Assembly: GCF_003857055.1 (NCBI RefSeq) | Contig: NZ_QGSZ01000206.1 | Location: forward strand, 1-55,170 | Length of the DNA: 55,170 nt | Source: Micromonospora inaquosa | Lineage (GTDB): Bacteria; Actinomycetota; Actinomycetes; Mycobacteriales; Micromonosporaceae | Reading direction: 5' to 3' | Shown: positions 36,207 through 46,216 of the stretch, piece by piece | How positions within the stretch are numbered: position 1 is the first letter of the stretch | Layout of the letters: each line of letters starts with the position of its first letter | Notes under the pieces: model-generated | Databases searched by the model: none | What the model saw: the letters and a program-made list of their open reading frames with translations, nothing else | What the model was told of the DNA's origin: nothing | Program-made: the position numbers and the translations under genes

Positions 36207-36626
36207 CTCAACTCAACGGCGACCCTTCGTCAACGCCGGACAGGCGCCGCTGCCGCTTCTTGACGATTTGGGGCTCGAAGGTGCCGGCCCGGTCGCGTGG
36301 AACGTCGATCTGCACCGGGCCAATGCTGCGGTCAGCACCGTCTTCAACCGGCTGCCGTTGCGGATGTTGCCCGCTCCGGCATCCGACACGTCGTGCTTAT
36401 CATAGCCGAGGTGCTCGGTCATCTCCTCGTTTAACGCGGTCTTTAGGACCGTCTTGGTCAACTGCCGGAGCAGCCCATTCGGACCCGTCAGCGACAGGCC
36501 CTGTTCCTTGGCCGCCCGGACCAGCTCGACGGCGGCCTTCGTCTCCGCCGACGGCTCCGCCCGCTTCTTACGTCCGGACTGATCGTTCTGCGTGGCGGTC
36601 ATCACGGCACCCTCCTCACCAGGCAC
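36207..36626 (-). pseudogene. IS256-family transposase, N-terminal fragment
   Basis: Leftward from the MTATQNDQSGRKKRAEPSAE region: LLRQLTKTVLKTALNEEMTE, HLGYDKHD. Near 36312 a base loss shifts the frame to VQIDVPRDRAGTFEPQIVKK, and a stop appears near 36207. A CCGGAAACACCTTTAGATCC stretch at about 36645-36664 may be the IS end. The rest of the transposase is absent here. Confidence 0.8.
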
Positions 36627-36724
36627 AACGCCCAGCAGGTCAGGCCGGAAACACCTTTAGATCCACAGACCCGAGGGACGCGGACATCGCGTGTGGGTGT
36701 CCGCTGGTCACGTGTTCTGTTCGT

Positions 36725-36746
36725 GTCGGGCGTGGCGGTGCCCGAC
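36725..36746 (-). terminator. Hairpin after the PucR-like gene
   Basis: GTCGGGC and GCCCGAC pair across eight bases, 11 bases beyond the stop at 36757. It is probably the leftward terminator. Confidence 0.5.
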
Positions 36747-36756
36747 AATCTGAGGG

Positions 36757-38001
36757 TCAGGTGGGAATGGGTAGGAGTTCCTGCGGCCAGTTGAGGACTT
36801 TGGCGCCGAGCACCGCCGCCTGCAGCGTGAAACGGTGGCTGGGGTCAGTGGGGTCGTAGCCGGTCAATGTTTTGACACGAGCCAGGCGGTAGGTGACGGT
36901 GCGTACCGATACGTGCAGGCGTTTCGCCGATTCGGTGGCCACCGCACCGGTGTCGAAGTAGGCGTGCAGGGTGTCGAGTAGCGGTTCGGCGCCGCCGCGC
37001 GCCCGGGTGAGTGGGGCGAGTACGGCTTGCACCAGGTCCACGATGGCAGGTTGGTCGCGTAGCAGAACTCGGTAGATGAGCAGGTCGTGTGCGTTGATGA
37101 CGGGGGTGTCTGTGTGGAGTCGCCCGGCCATGGCGAGTGCTTCGCGGGCCTCCTCGTAGGAGCGGGCTATGCCGTACAGACCGGGATGGGACCGGCCGAC
37201 AGCTACCCGCCAGGGTCCTCCCCGGGGCAGTCGGCTCAGCTCGCGGTGCATGAGGCGGCCGAGTTCATTGCTCGCGTCCATCGCCGGCGGTAGTCGGTCG
37301 ACTGTTCCGGTGTCGGCGGGTGCCAGCACGACGAGCAGGCCGTCCTTGGTCGCGACGAGGACGTCGCGGTCGCCGAGCCGGTCGAACATGACCGCCTCAA
37401 GGGCGCTGATCGCCGCGTCGGCGTCGGGTAGTCGTCGGCTCGGTGCGGCCAGCGCCACTTGGTGGACCCTGGCGAGGTCGAGCCCGAACGGTTCGGCACG
37501 TTCGACGAGGGTGCCGAGGTCGGAGTCGCCGCGCAGCAGGTCGTCGATGAGTTCGCGGCGCAGGGTCTCCTCGCGGCGGACGAGGTCGCGGCGGGCGACT
37601 GCGTATCCCTCGGCGAGGGTGGCGACCGCGTCGTCGATGACCTGCAGGACGGCGGTCGCGGCGGCGCGGACTGCTTCACGGTCGCGGGAGCGCACCACCA
37701 TCGGCAGGTCCTGCCACAGCCGCCGCGCGGCGGACAGATACAGCTGTACGACCGGCCCCGCGGAGATGCCCTGTTCGGCGGCGCGGCGGCCGAGCAGGCC
37801 GACCGCGTCCAGTTCTCTACTTTTGGCTTGGCGGCCGTGCGTGGCCGCGTCGGCGAGCATCCGCAGGTAGTCGCCGAGTAGCTCCACCGGGACTCCGCCG
37901 GCGTCTCGGCTGGCTCCTTCGGCGACTTTGAGTAGCCACGCATCTTCCGGTTCCGGTGTCGCAGGCCGCCGCTCGCCGCGTCGCCGCGTGCTGTCGGTCA
38001 T
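36757..38001 (-). CDS. PucR/CdaR-type transcriptional regulator
   Basis: A 414-residue protein with an N-terminal helical domain, a central GGDEF-like region (about residues 160-290, LDLARVHQVALAAPSRRLPD) and a C-terminal HTH_30 (LLDTLHAYFDTGAVATESAK, RLHVSVRTVTYRLARVKTLT). This is the common actinobacterial layout. GAGGCGGAG precedes ATG 38001, which fixes the start; the frame upstream is not conserved. It is divergent from the 38352 operon and may regulate it. The ligand is unknown. Confidence 0.85.
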   Translation of the reverse strand: MTDSTRRRGERRPATPEPEDAWLLKVAEGASRDAGGVPVELLGDYLRMLADAATHGRQAKSRELDAVGLLGRRAAEQGISAGPVVQLYLSAARRLWQDLPMVVRSRDREAVRAAATAVLQVIDDAVATLAEGYAVARRDLVRREETLRRELIDDLLRGDSDLGTLVERAEPFGLDLARVHQVALAAPSRRLPDADAAISALEAVMFDRLGDRDVLVATKDGLLVVLAPADTGTVDRLPPAMDASNELGRLMHRELSRLPRGGPWRVAVGRSHPGLYGIARSYEEAREALAMAGRLHTDTPVINAHDLLIYRVLLRDQPAIVDLVQAVLAPLTRARGGAEPLLDTLHAYFDTGAVATESAKRLHVSVRTVTYRLARVKTLTGYDPTDPSHRFTLQAAVLGAKVLNWPQELLPIPT

Positions 38002-38351
38002 CTCCGCCTCGCCTCCTCGAACCGCCACTTGTCACGCCACCCGTGGTGGTGGCCGGCGCAGATATTCGTATCTCCGCTGGCTCGGCACCCGTTTGTGTGC
38101 ATGTCGGCGGTGTCCGGCGACGCCGAGGGTTCAGTCCATTGTTGCTGACAGTCGGCAGTCTAGACCCGTCGTGTCTGTGGGTCAGGGCCCTGCCGAGGAC
38201 AGGCCCGGCGAGACGACGATGGACTTTGACCTCAGGCCATTGCATCCGCAGCGCGGACGCCGGCGCGTAGGCGTCGATGAGATTCCCGGCAGGCCCTAGC
38301 TCCTTCATGTCATGGCACCGGTGGACTTTTGCTCGCAGAGGGGAGAACGTC
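38002..38351. other. Divergent promoter region
   Basis: 350 bases with no gene. AGATA-TTCG-TATCT (38060-38073) is a perfect small palindrome and could be a regulator site. No DosR-type box can be defended. Confidence 0.4.
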
Positions 38352-38669
38352 ATGCGGTTCCGTAAATCTCGACTGTGGCTGACGATCGCCGTTGCTGCGG
38401 CTGTCCTCGTGTTCGCCGTGGCGCTGCTCGTGAGCCGCAGTGTCATCGATGCGCTGTTGATGATCGCCATCGTCGCCGCGTTAACCGGCTTGTACCACTT
38501 GCGGCGCTACGCCCGCGCCGTGCTGCCGTACCGCCGCCGCTGGGAGTTGCGGCGACGGCACCCTGACGGCGAACCGGTCAGCACTGTGCCTGTGGCCGGC
38601 CGTCGAGACGTGACCGCATCCGGCGCTACCAGCGCCGCGTGTTGCCGTCGTGTTCGCAACCGGAGGTGA
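38352..38669 (+). CDS. Small two-helix membrane protein
   Basis: A 105-residue protein: MRFRKSRLWLTIAVAAAVLV begins the first membrane helix (about residues 8-30), the second helix is at about 34-50, and the tail is basic. AGGGGAGAAC before ATG 38352 is a good ribosome site. It is the first gene in the rightward series leading to the CBS protein. Function unknown. Confidence 0.6.
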   Translation: MRFRKSRLWLTIAVAAAVLVFAVALLVSRSVIDALLMIAIVAALTGLYHLRRYARAVLPYRRRWELRRRHPDGEPVSTVPVAGRRDVTASGATSAACCRRVRNRR

Positions 38670-38848
38670 GCGCATCCCTGACGCGTATGCCGGCCAAGCG
38701 ACCACCACGCATGGGCGGGACCCACGCAGACGGCGGTCTGGTCGACCCAAACCCCAACGGTCTCGCCCCCATCACGCCAGCATTCGTCACCACCGATCGG
38801 TTGCGCCGCCGCGCACCTCACAAGATCGTCGCCGACAGGAGGAACAGC

Positions 38849-39658
38849 ATGCCGCAGTGGCGGGTACGCGATGTGATGACCACGGACGTGATCTCCGCAC
38901 CCGAGGACGCGTCGGTCGCGGAGATCGTCGCTGTGCTCACCGGCCGGCAGATCACCGCCGTGCCAATCGTCGACGGCTTCGACGTGGTGCTCGGCGTGGT
39001 CTCCTGGACCGACATGAGAAGGAAGATCGACATCGCTGCGCCGGGCAGCCCGCCGCATGTCGGTTGGTGGCGCCGGTGGGCGGCGCCGCCGGTGTGGTGG
39101 CAGCAGGGCACCGCCGTGGAGGTGATGAGCGGCCCGGCGTTGACCATCGAAGCCAACGCGCCGCTGCCCGCGGCGGCCCGGGTGATGTACCGCAGCGAGG
39201 TCGTCCGGCTGCTGGTCGTCGACGGCGACCGCCGACTGCGAGGCATCGTCACCCGGTCGGACCTGTTGAAGGTCCACGCTCGGCTCGACGCCGTCATCCG
39301 CGACGAGGTGATCCACCAGGTCCTGCGTCGTACGCTGTGGATCCCGCCGGGGGATGTCCAGGTCGCCGTCGACGACGGCGTCGTCACCCTCACCGGGCCC
39401 ACCGCGCGCAAGACGACCGTCGTCGCCGCCGCCCGGCTGAACGAGGCTGTCCCCGGCGTCACCGGCGTCGTCGACCAGCTCACCTTTGACGTCGACGACA
39501 CCGTCGCGGCGGCTCCCGCGCGTCAGGCGGCCGAGCGTGATCCTCTGCTCGGCTGGTGGATCGGGCGCCTTCCCGCCTGGTCAGCCGGCAGCGGACCCGC
39601 AGACCGGATCGGCGACCACGAGCAGCAGATCGTGACTCGATCGGCGGCACTGCAATGA
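38849..39658 (+). CDS. CBS-pair plus BON domain protein
   Basis: A 269-residue protein. CBS 1 is VRDVMTTDVISAPEDASVAE to TAVPIVDGFDVVLGVVSWTD (about residues 5-60). CBS 2 is VEVMSGPALTIEANAPLPAA to LRGIVTRSDLLKVHARLDAV (about 88-150). A BON domain follows (VQVAVDDGVVTLTGPTARKT, about 165-230). AGGAGGAAC sits seven bases before ATG 38849. CBS-BON proteins sense adenine nucleotides and are common in stress islands with USPs. The stop overlaps the next start (ATGA). Confidence 0.85.
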   Translation: MPQWRVRDVMTTDVISAPEDASVAEIVAVLTGRQITAVPIVDGFDVVLGVVSWTDMRRKIDIAAPGSPPHVGWWRRWAAPPVWWQQGTAVEVMSGPALTIEANAPLPAAARVMYRSEVVRLLVVDGDRRLRGIVTRSDLLKVHARLDAVIRDEVIHQVLRRTLWIPPGDVQVAVDDGVVTLTGPTARKTTVVAAARLNEAVPGVTGVVDQLTFDVDDTVAAAPARQAAERDPLLGWWIGRLPAWSAGSGPADRIGDHEQQIVTRSAALQ

Positions 39659-39870
39659 CCAGGCCGCAGGCGGACCCGCGCCCATCGCCGGTGTCATCGC
39701 ATCCGGACGGCGAACACCACGACACGATCATCGATCTGCACGACCGAACACCGGATGCGCCCCGGCAGCCGCCGGGAATCGACGACGACTCCAGCGGGCT
39801 CGCCGGTGACATTGTCGACGAATGGGGCAGGCAATCATTCCCGGCGAGTGACCCACCGGCCAACTGGTGA
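39655..39870 (+). CDS. Small hydrophilic protein ending FPASDPPANW
   Basis: Seventy-one residues from ATG 39655, overlapping the CBS-BON stop. The N-terminal part is polar and probably disordered. The C-terminal IVDEWGRQSFPASDPPANW is a motif I know from many short actinobacterial and proteobacterial proteins of unknown function. The overlap indicates translational coupling to the CBS-BON gene. Confidence 0.65.
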   Translation: MTRPQADPRPSPVSSHPDGEHHDTIIDLHDRTPDAPRQPPGIDDDSSGLAGDIVDEWGRQSFPASDPPANW

Positions 39871-40016
39871 CCACTCACCGATGCCGATGCCGATGGTGAC
39901 TGCGAGGGCCACCCAGCCTGGGGCACGCGCGCAAACGCTGGTCCAGCCACGAAGATGCCGGCATCGAATCGGAGAGGCGCTGCCCCATGGGCGCGCCGGA
40001 CGACTTCCCATGAGAG

Positions 40017-41153
40017 ATGAGCATGGACATCCTGAACGCGCATGATCTGCTCCGGCTTGCCGACCAGCGCGGCGGCATACGGGTCTCCATCTTCCTGCCC
40101 ACCCACCGCGGCGGGCCTCAAACCGAGCGTAACCGCATCCGGCTGAAGAACCAGCTCCAGCACGCGCACCACGCGCTGCGCACCGACGGCATGCCCACCG
40201 CTCGGACCGACGCGATACTCGAGCCCGGGCATCGACTCCTCGACCTGGTGGGGTTGTGGGACCAGCCCAGCGACGGTCTGGCGGTGTTCCTCGGACCGGA
40301 CGGCCTCGAACACCTGCGGGTTGCGTTGCGGTTACCCGAACTGGTGACCGTCGGCGACCGGTTCATGGTCCGACCGCTGCTACCGCTGTTGAACGCGGGC
40401 GGCCACTTCTACATCCTGGCGCTGAGCCAGGACGAGATCCGGCTGTTCCACGGCACCCGGTTCGGCCTCGACCAGGTCAACCTCGACGGGCTCCCGCTGG
40501 CGGTGTGGCTGAGCATGCCGCGCCGGCGACCACAGGTGCACGCCTTCCTCGCCGACCGCGGAGGCGCTGGCGGCCGGGCCGTGTTCCACGGCGGGGACGA
40601 CCACGACGTCAAGCCGCTGATATTGCAGCACTTCCGGCGGGTCGACCAGGCCCTGCGCGAGCTCCTCGCCGGTGACCAAGCCCCCGTCGTCCTCGCTGGT
40701 GTGCGCTACCTGCAAGCCATCTACCACCAGGCCAACACGCATTCTGAGCTACTGCCCGACGGCATCGACGGCAGCCCACGGGACACGAATCCCGATCAAC
40801 TTCACCGCCGGGCGTGGGCGCTGGTCGAACCCGTGCTGCGCGGCCAAGAGACCGCAGCCGCCGCCGGATACCGCGCGTTGCACGGCACCGGACGCACCAG
40901 CAACACACCCGACGAGATCTTCGCGGCAGCCCGGCAGGGCCAGGTCGAGACACTGTTCCTCTGCACCGACACCCCCGCATGGCGCACCCGCACGGACCGC
41001 GAGCCGCTGATCCTGCTCACCGACACACCCACCACGAGCGATCAACTCGACCTCGCCGCCGCGGCAACGCTGCGCCACGCCGGCACCGTCTACGCCGTGC
41101 CCGCCCCACGCATGCCCGACGCCAACCCGATAGCCGCGACCCTGCGCTACTGA
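40017..41153 (+). CDS. baeRF-like (bacterial eRF1-type) protein
   Basis: A 378-residue soluble protein: LLRLADQRGGIRVSIFLPTH begins it. RPLLPLLNAGGHFYILALSQ starts a second domain with the phrase DEIRLFHGTRFGL. The third part ends ETLFLCTDTPAWRTRTDREP and HAGTVYAVPAPRMPDANPIA. The three-part layout and phrases fit the bacterial archaeo-eukaryotic release-factor families (baeRF3/7-like), proposed from comparative genomics to act on ribosomes or stalled complexes. The start may be ATG 40017 or 40023. It is next to a broken peroxidase-like gene and is part of the stress island. Confidence 0.7.
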   Translation: MSMDILNAHDLLRLADQRGGIRVSIFLPTHRGGPQTERNRIRLKNQLQHAHHALRTDGMPTARTDAILEPGHRLLDLVGLWDQPSDGLAVFLGPDGLEHLRVALRLPELVTVGDRFMVRPLLPLLNAGGHFYILALSQDEIRLFHGTRFGLDQVNLDGLPLAVWLSMPRRRPQVHAFLADRGGAGGRAVFHGGDDHDVKPLILQHFRRVDQALRELLAGDQAPVVLAGVRYLQAIYHQANTHSELLPDGIDGSPRDTNPDQLHRRAWALVEPVLRGQETAAAAGYRALHGTGRTSNTPDEIFAAARQGQVETLFLCTDTPAWRTRTDREPLILLTDTPTTSDQLDLAAAATLRHAGTVYAVPAPRMPDANPIAATLRY

Positions 41154-41209
41154 CAGAACCGCCCACCCTGCTCGATGTTCAAACCGTTTACCTGGACAGG
41201 AGCCCACCC

Positions 41210-41390
41210 ATGAGCGATCCCATGTATCACCCGACCACTCCCGAGATCGCCGCGCAGCGCAAAGAGCTCGCACCCGAGACCCACGACGCGTTCGAAGCGT
41301 TCACCCGTGCCGTGTTCGCCGATGGTGCGCTGCCCGAGAAAACCAAGCAACTCATCGCCGTAGCCGCCGCCCACACCACTCGCCCGGCCA
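41210..41390 (+). pseudogene. Carboxymuconolactone decarboxylase-like (AhpD-type) N-terminal fragment
   Basis: ATG 41210 after GGACAGGAG opens MSDPMYHPTTPEIAAQRKEL, then FEAFTRAVFADGALPEKTKQ and LIAVAAAH. This is the start of AhpD-like CMD proteins, which continue with a CxxC redox motif. Here similarity is lost right before that motif, at about 41383, and the following frame is unrelated. The gene therefore lacks its active site. Confidence 0.75.
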
Positions 41391-41472
41391 GAACCTCAAC
41401 ACGCCGCCTGCGCCACACACCGTCGCTCTGCCCGGTCTGCGGCCGTGGCGCACGCTCCGTTCGGTGCTCGCG

Positions 41473-41814
41473 TCAGGCCGGACCCGCGTGCCCGGCGACG
41501 AGCGGAGTGTCCAGTCCCACACGGCCGAGCTTGGCCGCCCCGCCGGGGGAGTCCAACGCCGTTGCCTTTCCCGGCAGCGGCTCGGCGAAGAACCGGGCGT
41601 TGTCCGCGGTGAACACCGACCACTGCGCGGGAAGGTCGTCCTCATAGTAGATCGCTTCCACCGGACAGACCGGCTCGCACGCGCCGCAGTCCACACACTC
41701 GTCGGGGTGGATGTACAGCGCCCGGTCTCCTTCGTAGATGCAATCCACCGGGCATTCCTCGACACAGGCCCGGTCGACGACATCGATGCAGGGCTCCGCG
41801 ATCACATACGTCAC
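41473..41814 (-). CDS. fdxA: 7Fe ferredoxin (FdxA-like)
   Basis: A 113-residue ferredoxin with start GTG 41814 after GGAGGAGG. Residues 1-20 ([20 protein letters not shown]) continue CPVDCIYEG, giving the 3Fe-4S ligand set. [20 protein letters not shown] is the 4Fe-4S CxxCxxCxxxCP set. The C-terminal extension ([20 protein letters not shown]) is usual for actinobacterial FdxA. It transfers electrons under low oxygen or stress; mycobacterial fdxA belongs to the dormancy regulon. It is divergent from the HTH regulator gene at 41890, whose C-terminal cysteines may bind an Fe-S cluster. Confidence 0.9.
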   Translation of the reverse strand: MTYVIAEPCIDVVDRACVEECPVDCIYEGDRALYIHPDECVDCGACEPVCPVEAIYYEDDLPAQWSVFTADNARFFAEPLPGKATALDSPGGAAKLGRVGLDTPLVAGHAGPA

Positions 41815-41851
41815 GCCGACCTCCTCCGTGCACGGGTGAAGTGCTCAACGA

Positions 41852-41880
41852 TTTTAGACTATCAGCATCAGTTCTATTAT
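41852..41880 (+). promoter_or_regulatory. Promoter of the HTH regulator gene (probably near-leaderless)
   Basis: TATTAT at 41875-41880 lies nine bases before GTG 41890, so the transcript would start almost at the start codon. A weak -35 (TTTTAG, 41852-41857) is 17 bases upstream. TTTAGACT and AGTTCTA form a loose inverted repeat over this promoter. Confidence 0.45.
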
Positions 41881-41889
41881 GATGGTGGG

Positions 41890-42630
41890 GTGAGCAATGA
41901 CGATCGAGCGGATGTGCGTAGCCAGACGCATGGGGCGTTGGCCGTCGCCAGTCGGCTACGACTGCTGGACGCGCTGCGTGCCGCCGACGACCCGCTCGAC
42001 GTGCGTGAGCTGGCCGCGGCGTGTGGCCTACACGTCACCACGGCCCGCTTCCATCTGGACGTCCTCACCGACGCGGGGCTGGTGACCAGCCGGGCCGTCC
42101 AGTCCGGTACACGCGGGCGACCTCGACGGCTCTATCTGCCGGCCAGCCGCGCCGTCGCCGGCGGGCAGACCGGCTACGAACTGCTGTCCGGGATCCTCGC
42201 CGCGCGTTGGGCCGGGGACAGTGAGCAACGGGCGCGGCGGGCCGAACAGGCCGGCTGGGATTGGGCCGGACACCAGGAACCGGGACCGGCGGTCCCCGCC
42301 GCGACGCTGGCCGAGGCGGCGGTACACGTGAACGCGCTGTTCGCGGAGTTGGGCTTCGAGCCCGATCTCGTCCGCGACGGTGACAGCCTGGAGATCCGGC
42401 TGCATGCCTGCCCGTTCCGCGCGGTCGCTATAAAACACCCGGACGTCGTCTGCTCGATGCATCGGGGTCTGTTGCGGCGGGCTCTGGCCGACGTTGATGC
42501 CCCGCCCGCCGCGGTCAGTCTGCAACCGTTCGTCCAGCCGCATCTGTGCCTCGCCCGGATCACTCCCGTGACCGCGCCGTCCCCCGGGCGACAGATCCCG
42601 CCGTCGACCGGCTCCGGAGGCAAGCCGTGA
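41890..42630 (+). CDS. Helix-turn-helix regulator with C-terminal cysteine cluster (SufR-like)
   Basis: A 246-residue protein. The winged HTH at residues about 10-75 reads [40 protein letters not shown]. The C-terminal domain has Cys174 (HACPF), Cys188 (PDVVCSMH) and Cys220 (PHLCLA). The same three cysteines occur in the paralogue at 47121-47801. The layout resembles SufR-type Fe-S-binding regulators. GTG 41890 is chosen for HTH position and promoter spacing. The stop overlaps the next gene (GTGA). It faces fdxA, so a redox or iron-sulfur sensing role is likely but inferred. Confidence 0.75.
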   Translation: MSNDDRADVRSQTHGALAVASRLRLLDALRAADDPLDVRELAAACGLHVTTARFHLDVLTDAGLVTSRAVQSGTRGRPRRLYLPASRAVAGGQTGYELLSGILAARWAGDSEQRARRAEQAGWDWAGHQEPGPAVPAATLAEAAVHVNALFAELGFEPDLVRDGDSLEIRLHACPFRAVAIKHPDVVCSMHRGLLRRALADVDAPPAAVSLQPFVQPHLCLARITPVTAPSPGRQIPPSTGSGGKP

Positions 42631-43082
42631 CCGCTCGCCTGGCTGCCGTGGTGCTTCTCGCTGTCCCGTTCGTCTGGCTCGGCATGGTCCTGGCGATCTC
42701 GTTCCTGGAGACCCCGTTGAAGTTCCGGGCGCCGGGCATCACCCTGCCGCTCGGGCTCGGCATCGGCCGGCTGGTCTTCCGGGCGCTCAACGCCGCAGAA
42801 CTCCTCCTCGCCGCCGCGCTCACACTGGCGGTGCTCACGAGCACTGCCGGCAGATCCACCATCGCGGGCGTCCCGACGACCGTGCTGATCGGGCTCTGGG
42901 CGTTCCTGGTCGTCCAGGTGGCGGTGTTACGCCCCCGCTTGGACCGTCGTGCCCACCAAATCATCGGCGGGCAGGTACCACCACGATCGCGTCTTCACCT
43001 GGCCTACACCGCCGCCGAATGCGCCAAAGTCATTCTCCTGCCCACGCTCGGGATCGTGGTCGCCCTACGGCTCATGCCATGA
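42627..43082 (+). CDS. Integral membrane protein of unknown function
   Basis: A 151-residue protein from GTG 42627, overlapping the regulator stop, with CCGGAGGC upstream. Four membrane helices lie near residues 5-27, 52-75, 83-105 and 125-148. Phrases [20 protein letters not shown] and [14 protein letters not shown] suggest a conserved small family. It is coupled to the regulator gene and so is probably part of the same response. Confidence 0.65.
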   Translation: MTARLAAVVLLAVPFVWLGMVLAISFLETPLKFRAPGITLPLGLGIGRLVFRALNAAELLLAAALTLAVLTSTAGRSTIAGVPTTVLIGLWAFLVVQVAVLRPRLDRRAHQIIGGQVPPRSRLHLAYTAAECAKVILLPTLGIVVALRLMP

Positions 43083-43291
43083 GTCCGCCACCCGATGCCG
43101 AGTCCCCCGGCCAGCGCGCCGACCGCAATCCGCACGGTCCGGCGACCATCGGCCCGGCCGTGCTCAACCACCACGACGATCCCGTCACCTGGACCCATGG
43201 ACGTCAACGTTTGCCCCGGGCGTGCGCGATGCACCATCCGATCAGGCAGTCGAGACAACAGCACGGCAACGCTGTGAGAAAGGCCCACGCC

Positions 43292-46042
43292 ATGACCGCA
43301 GAACTCCACCGGCAGCCACTGATCAGCGGCGCGCTGCCCAGCCAACTGGTCGACCTGGACCCCGCCGAGACCCAGGAATGGCGGGACTCCCTCGACGCGG
43401 TCGTAGAACACGCCGGAACCGATCGGGCCCGGTATCTGATGCTCAGCATGCTGCAGCGGGCCCGCGAACAGCACGTCGGTGTTCCCGGACTGCACAGCAG
43501 CGACTACCTGAACACCATCCCGCCGCAGCGGGAGCCGGTGTTCCCCGGCGACGAGGACATCGAACGGCGCATCCGCGCCTACATCAGGTGGAACGCCGCG
43601 ATCATGGTGCACCGGGCGCAGCGACCCGGGATCGGGGTCGGCGGGCACATCTCCACCTACGCCTCGGCCGCGTCGCTGTACGAGGTCGGGTTCAACCACT
43701 TCTTCCGCGGCCCCCACGCGCAGGGCGGCGGCGACCAGATCTACTTCCAAGGCCACGCCTCCCCGGGCATCTACGCACGGGCCTTCCTCGAGGGCCGCCT
43801 GACCGAACATCAGCTCGACGGGTTCCGCCAGGAGCTGTCGCATCCCCGCGGCGGCCTGCCGTCCTACCCGCATCCGCGGCTGATGCCCGGCTTCTGGCAG
43901 TTCCCGACCGTCTCGATGGGCCTCGGCGCGATCAACGCCATCTACCAGGCCCGGTTCAACCGCTACCTGCACCACCGCGGGATCACCGACACCAGCCGCC
44001 AGCGGGTGTGGGCGTTCCTCGGCGACGGCGAGATGGACGAGATCGAAGCGCTCGGCGCGATCGGCGTGGCCGCCCGCGAGAACCTCGACAACCTCACCTT
44101 CGTCATCAACTGCAACCTGCAGCGCCTCGACGGCCCGGTCCGCGGCAACGGCAAGATCATCCAGGAGTTGGAGGCGTACTTCCGCGGCGCCGGATGGAAC
44201 GTCATCAAGGTGATCTGGGGCCGGCAGTGGGACCCGCTGCTCGCCGCGGACACCAACGGCGCGCTGCTCAACCTGATGAGCGTCACCCCGGACGGCGACT
44301 ACCAGAGCTACAAAGCCGCATCCGGGGCGTTCGTACGGGAACACTTCTTCGGCCGTGACCCGCGCACCGCCGCCATGGTCGCGGACATGTCCGACGACCA
44401 GATCTGGGGACTCACCCGCGGCGGCCACGACTACAAGAAGCTGTACGCGGCGTACCAGGCCGCCGTGACGCACACCGGCCAGCCGACCGTGATCCTGGCC
44501 AAGACCATCAAGGGCTGGACACTCGGGTCGCACTTCGAGGGACGCAACGCCACCCACCAGATGAAGAAACTCACCCTCGACGACCTCAAGGGCTTCCGGG
44601 ACCGGCTACATCTCGAGATCCCCGATACGGCACTCGACGAGATACTGCCGCCGTACTACCGCCCATCCGACGGTTCCCCGGAGCTGGAGTACCTGCACGA
44701 GCGTCGCCGTGTCCTGGGCGGCTATCTGCCGGACCGTCCCACGCGAAACCTGCGCCTCGCCCTGCCCGGCGCCGGGGCGTACGCGGTCGCCGCCCGCGGT
44801 TCCGGCCGACAACAGGTCGCCACGACGATGGCGTTCGTCCGGTTGCTTAAGGACCTGATGAAGGACCCGCACATCGGTCACCGGTTCGTGCCGATCATCC
44901 CGGACGAGGCCCGCACCTTCGGCCTGGACGCCCTGTTCCCGTCCAAGAAGATCTACTCCCCGCACGGACAGCACTACCTGTCCGTGGACCGGGAACTCAT
45001 GCTCAGCTACCAGGAGGACACCCAGGGCGTCCTGCTGCACGAGGGCATCACCGAAGCCGGCGCCACCGCGTCCTGGACCGCGGCCGGGACCTCCTACGCC
45101 ACCCACGCCGAACCCATGATCCCGATCTACATCTTCTACTCCATGTTCGGGTTCCAACGCACCGGCGACGGCCTGTGGGCGGCCGCCGACCAGATGACCC
45201 GCGGCTTCCTGCTCGGTGCCACCGCCGGCCGGACCACCCTCAACGGCGAGGGACTGCAACACGAAGACGGCCACTCGCTGCTTCTGGCCGCCACCAACCC
45301 CGCCTGCGTCGCCTACGACGCCGCGTTCGCGTTCGAACTGGGCCACATCGTCCGCGACGGCCTGCGCCGCATGTACGGCGAAACCCGCAACGGTGAGGAC
45401 GCGAACGTCTTCTACTACCTGACCCTGTACAACGAACCCATCACCCAGCCCGGCCAGCCGGCCGACACCGACGTCGACGGCATCCTCGCCGGCATGCACC
45501 TCTACAGCACCGCCGAGGAAACCGGCTGTCCGCGGGCGCAGATCCTGGCCTCCGGCATCGCCGTGCAATGGGCGCTGCAGGCACAACGGCTGCTGCGCGA
45601 CGACTGGGGCATCGCCGCCGACGTCTGGTCGGTGACGTCCTGGACCGAACTGCGCCGCGAGGCCATCGCCGCCGACGCCTGGAACCTCACCCACCCCGAC
45701 CGGCCACGCAGAATCCCCTACGTCACCCGCCGGCTGACCGAGGCGCCAGGCCCCGTCACCGCCGTGTCCGACTGGATGCGAGCCGTCCCCGACCAGATCG
45801 CACCGTTCGTGCCTGGCACCTGGTCCTCCCTGGGCACCGACGGCTTCGGGCACTCCGATACCCGCGGGGCGCTGCGCCGCCACTTCCACGTCGACGCACC
45901 CTCCATCGTGCTGCGGGTCCTCTCCCAACTCGCCGACCGTGGAGAAATCGACGCGTCCTCGCCCGCTAGGGCGATTGAGCTGTACCGGCTGAATGAGATC
46001 GACGCGGCCACGCCCGGCAGCACCGAAGGGTCCGCCGAGTAG
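43292..46042 (+). CDS. aceE: Pyruvate dehydrogenase E1 component, homodimeric type
   Basis: A 916-residue enzyme, normal length for Ace[41 protein letters not shown] and [20 protein letters not shown] (thiamine diphosphate and Mg site near residue 245) continue to [20 protein letters not shown]. The transketolase middle and C-terminal domains ([40 protein letters not shown]) are intact. It decarboxylates pyruvate to feed acetyl-CoA synthesis with E2 and E3, which are not in the window. GAGAAAGG is about nine bases before ATG 43292. As a stand-alone gene in a stress island it may be a second, condition-specific copy. Confidence 0.9.
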   Translation: MTAELHRQPLISGALPSQLVDLDPAETQEWRDSLDAVVEHAGTDRARYLMLSMLQRAREQHVGVPGLHSSDYLNTIPPQREPVFPGDEDIERRIRAYIRWNAAIMVHRAQRPGIGVGGHISTYASAASLYEVGFNHFFRGPHAQGGGDQIYFQGHASPGIYARAFLEGRLTEHQLDGFRQELSHPRGGLPSYPHPRLMPGFWQFPTVSMGLGAINAIYQARFNRYLHHRGITDTSRQRVWAFLGDGEMDEIEALGAIGVAARENLDNLTFVINCNLQRLDGPVRGNGKIIQELEAYFRGAGWNVIKVIWGRQWDPLLAADTNGALLNLMSVTPDGDYQSYKAASGAFVREHFFGRDPRTAAMVADMSDDQIWGLTRGGHDYKKLYAAYQAAVTHTGQPTVILAKTIKGWTLGSHFEGRNATHQMKKLTLDDLKGFRDRLHLEIPDTALDEILPPYYRPSDGSPELEYLHERRRVLGGYLPDRPTRNLRLALPGAGAYAVAARGSGRQQVATTMAFVRLLKDLMKDPHIGHRFVPIIPDEARTFGLDALFPSKKIYSPHGQHYLSVDRELMLSYQEDTQGVLLHEGITEAGATASWTAAGTSYATHAEPMIPIYIFYSMFGFQRTGDGLWAAADQMTRGFLLGATAGRTTLNGEGLQHEDGHSLLLAATNPACVAYDAAFAFELGHIVRDGLRRMYGETRNGEDANVFYYLTLYNEPITQPGQPADTDVDGILAGMHLYSTAEETGCPRAQILASGIAVQWALQAQRLLRDDWGIAADVWSVTSWTELRREAIAADAWNLTHPDRPRRIPYVTRRLTEAPGPVTAVSDWMRAVPDQIAPFVPGTWSSLGTDGFGHSDTRGALRRHFHVDAPSIVLRVLSQLADRGEIDASSPARAIELYRLNEIDAATPGSTEGSAE

Positions 46043-46216
46043 GGAAGGGGCCGGCCCAGCTGTGATTCGCCGGATGTCTCACCGAGGCGACAAGCAGCTC
46101 GGGCTGGCCCGATGGGGGCGTGCGCCCAACGTGTGCATGCAGTGTCGCGGCGATGGAGCGGAATCATCCGCTGCGGCGCGAAGCCGCTCAGCAGCAGCGG
46201 CAGTCGGCGACGGCGG

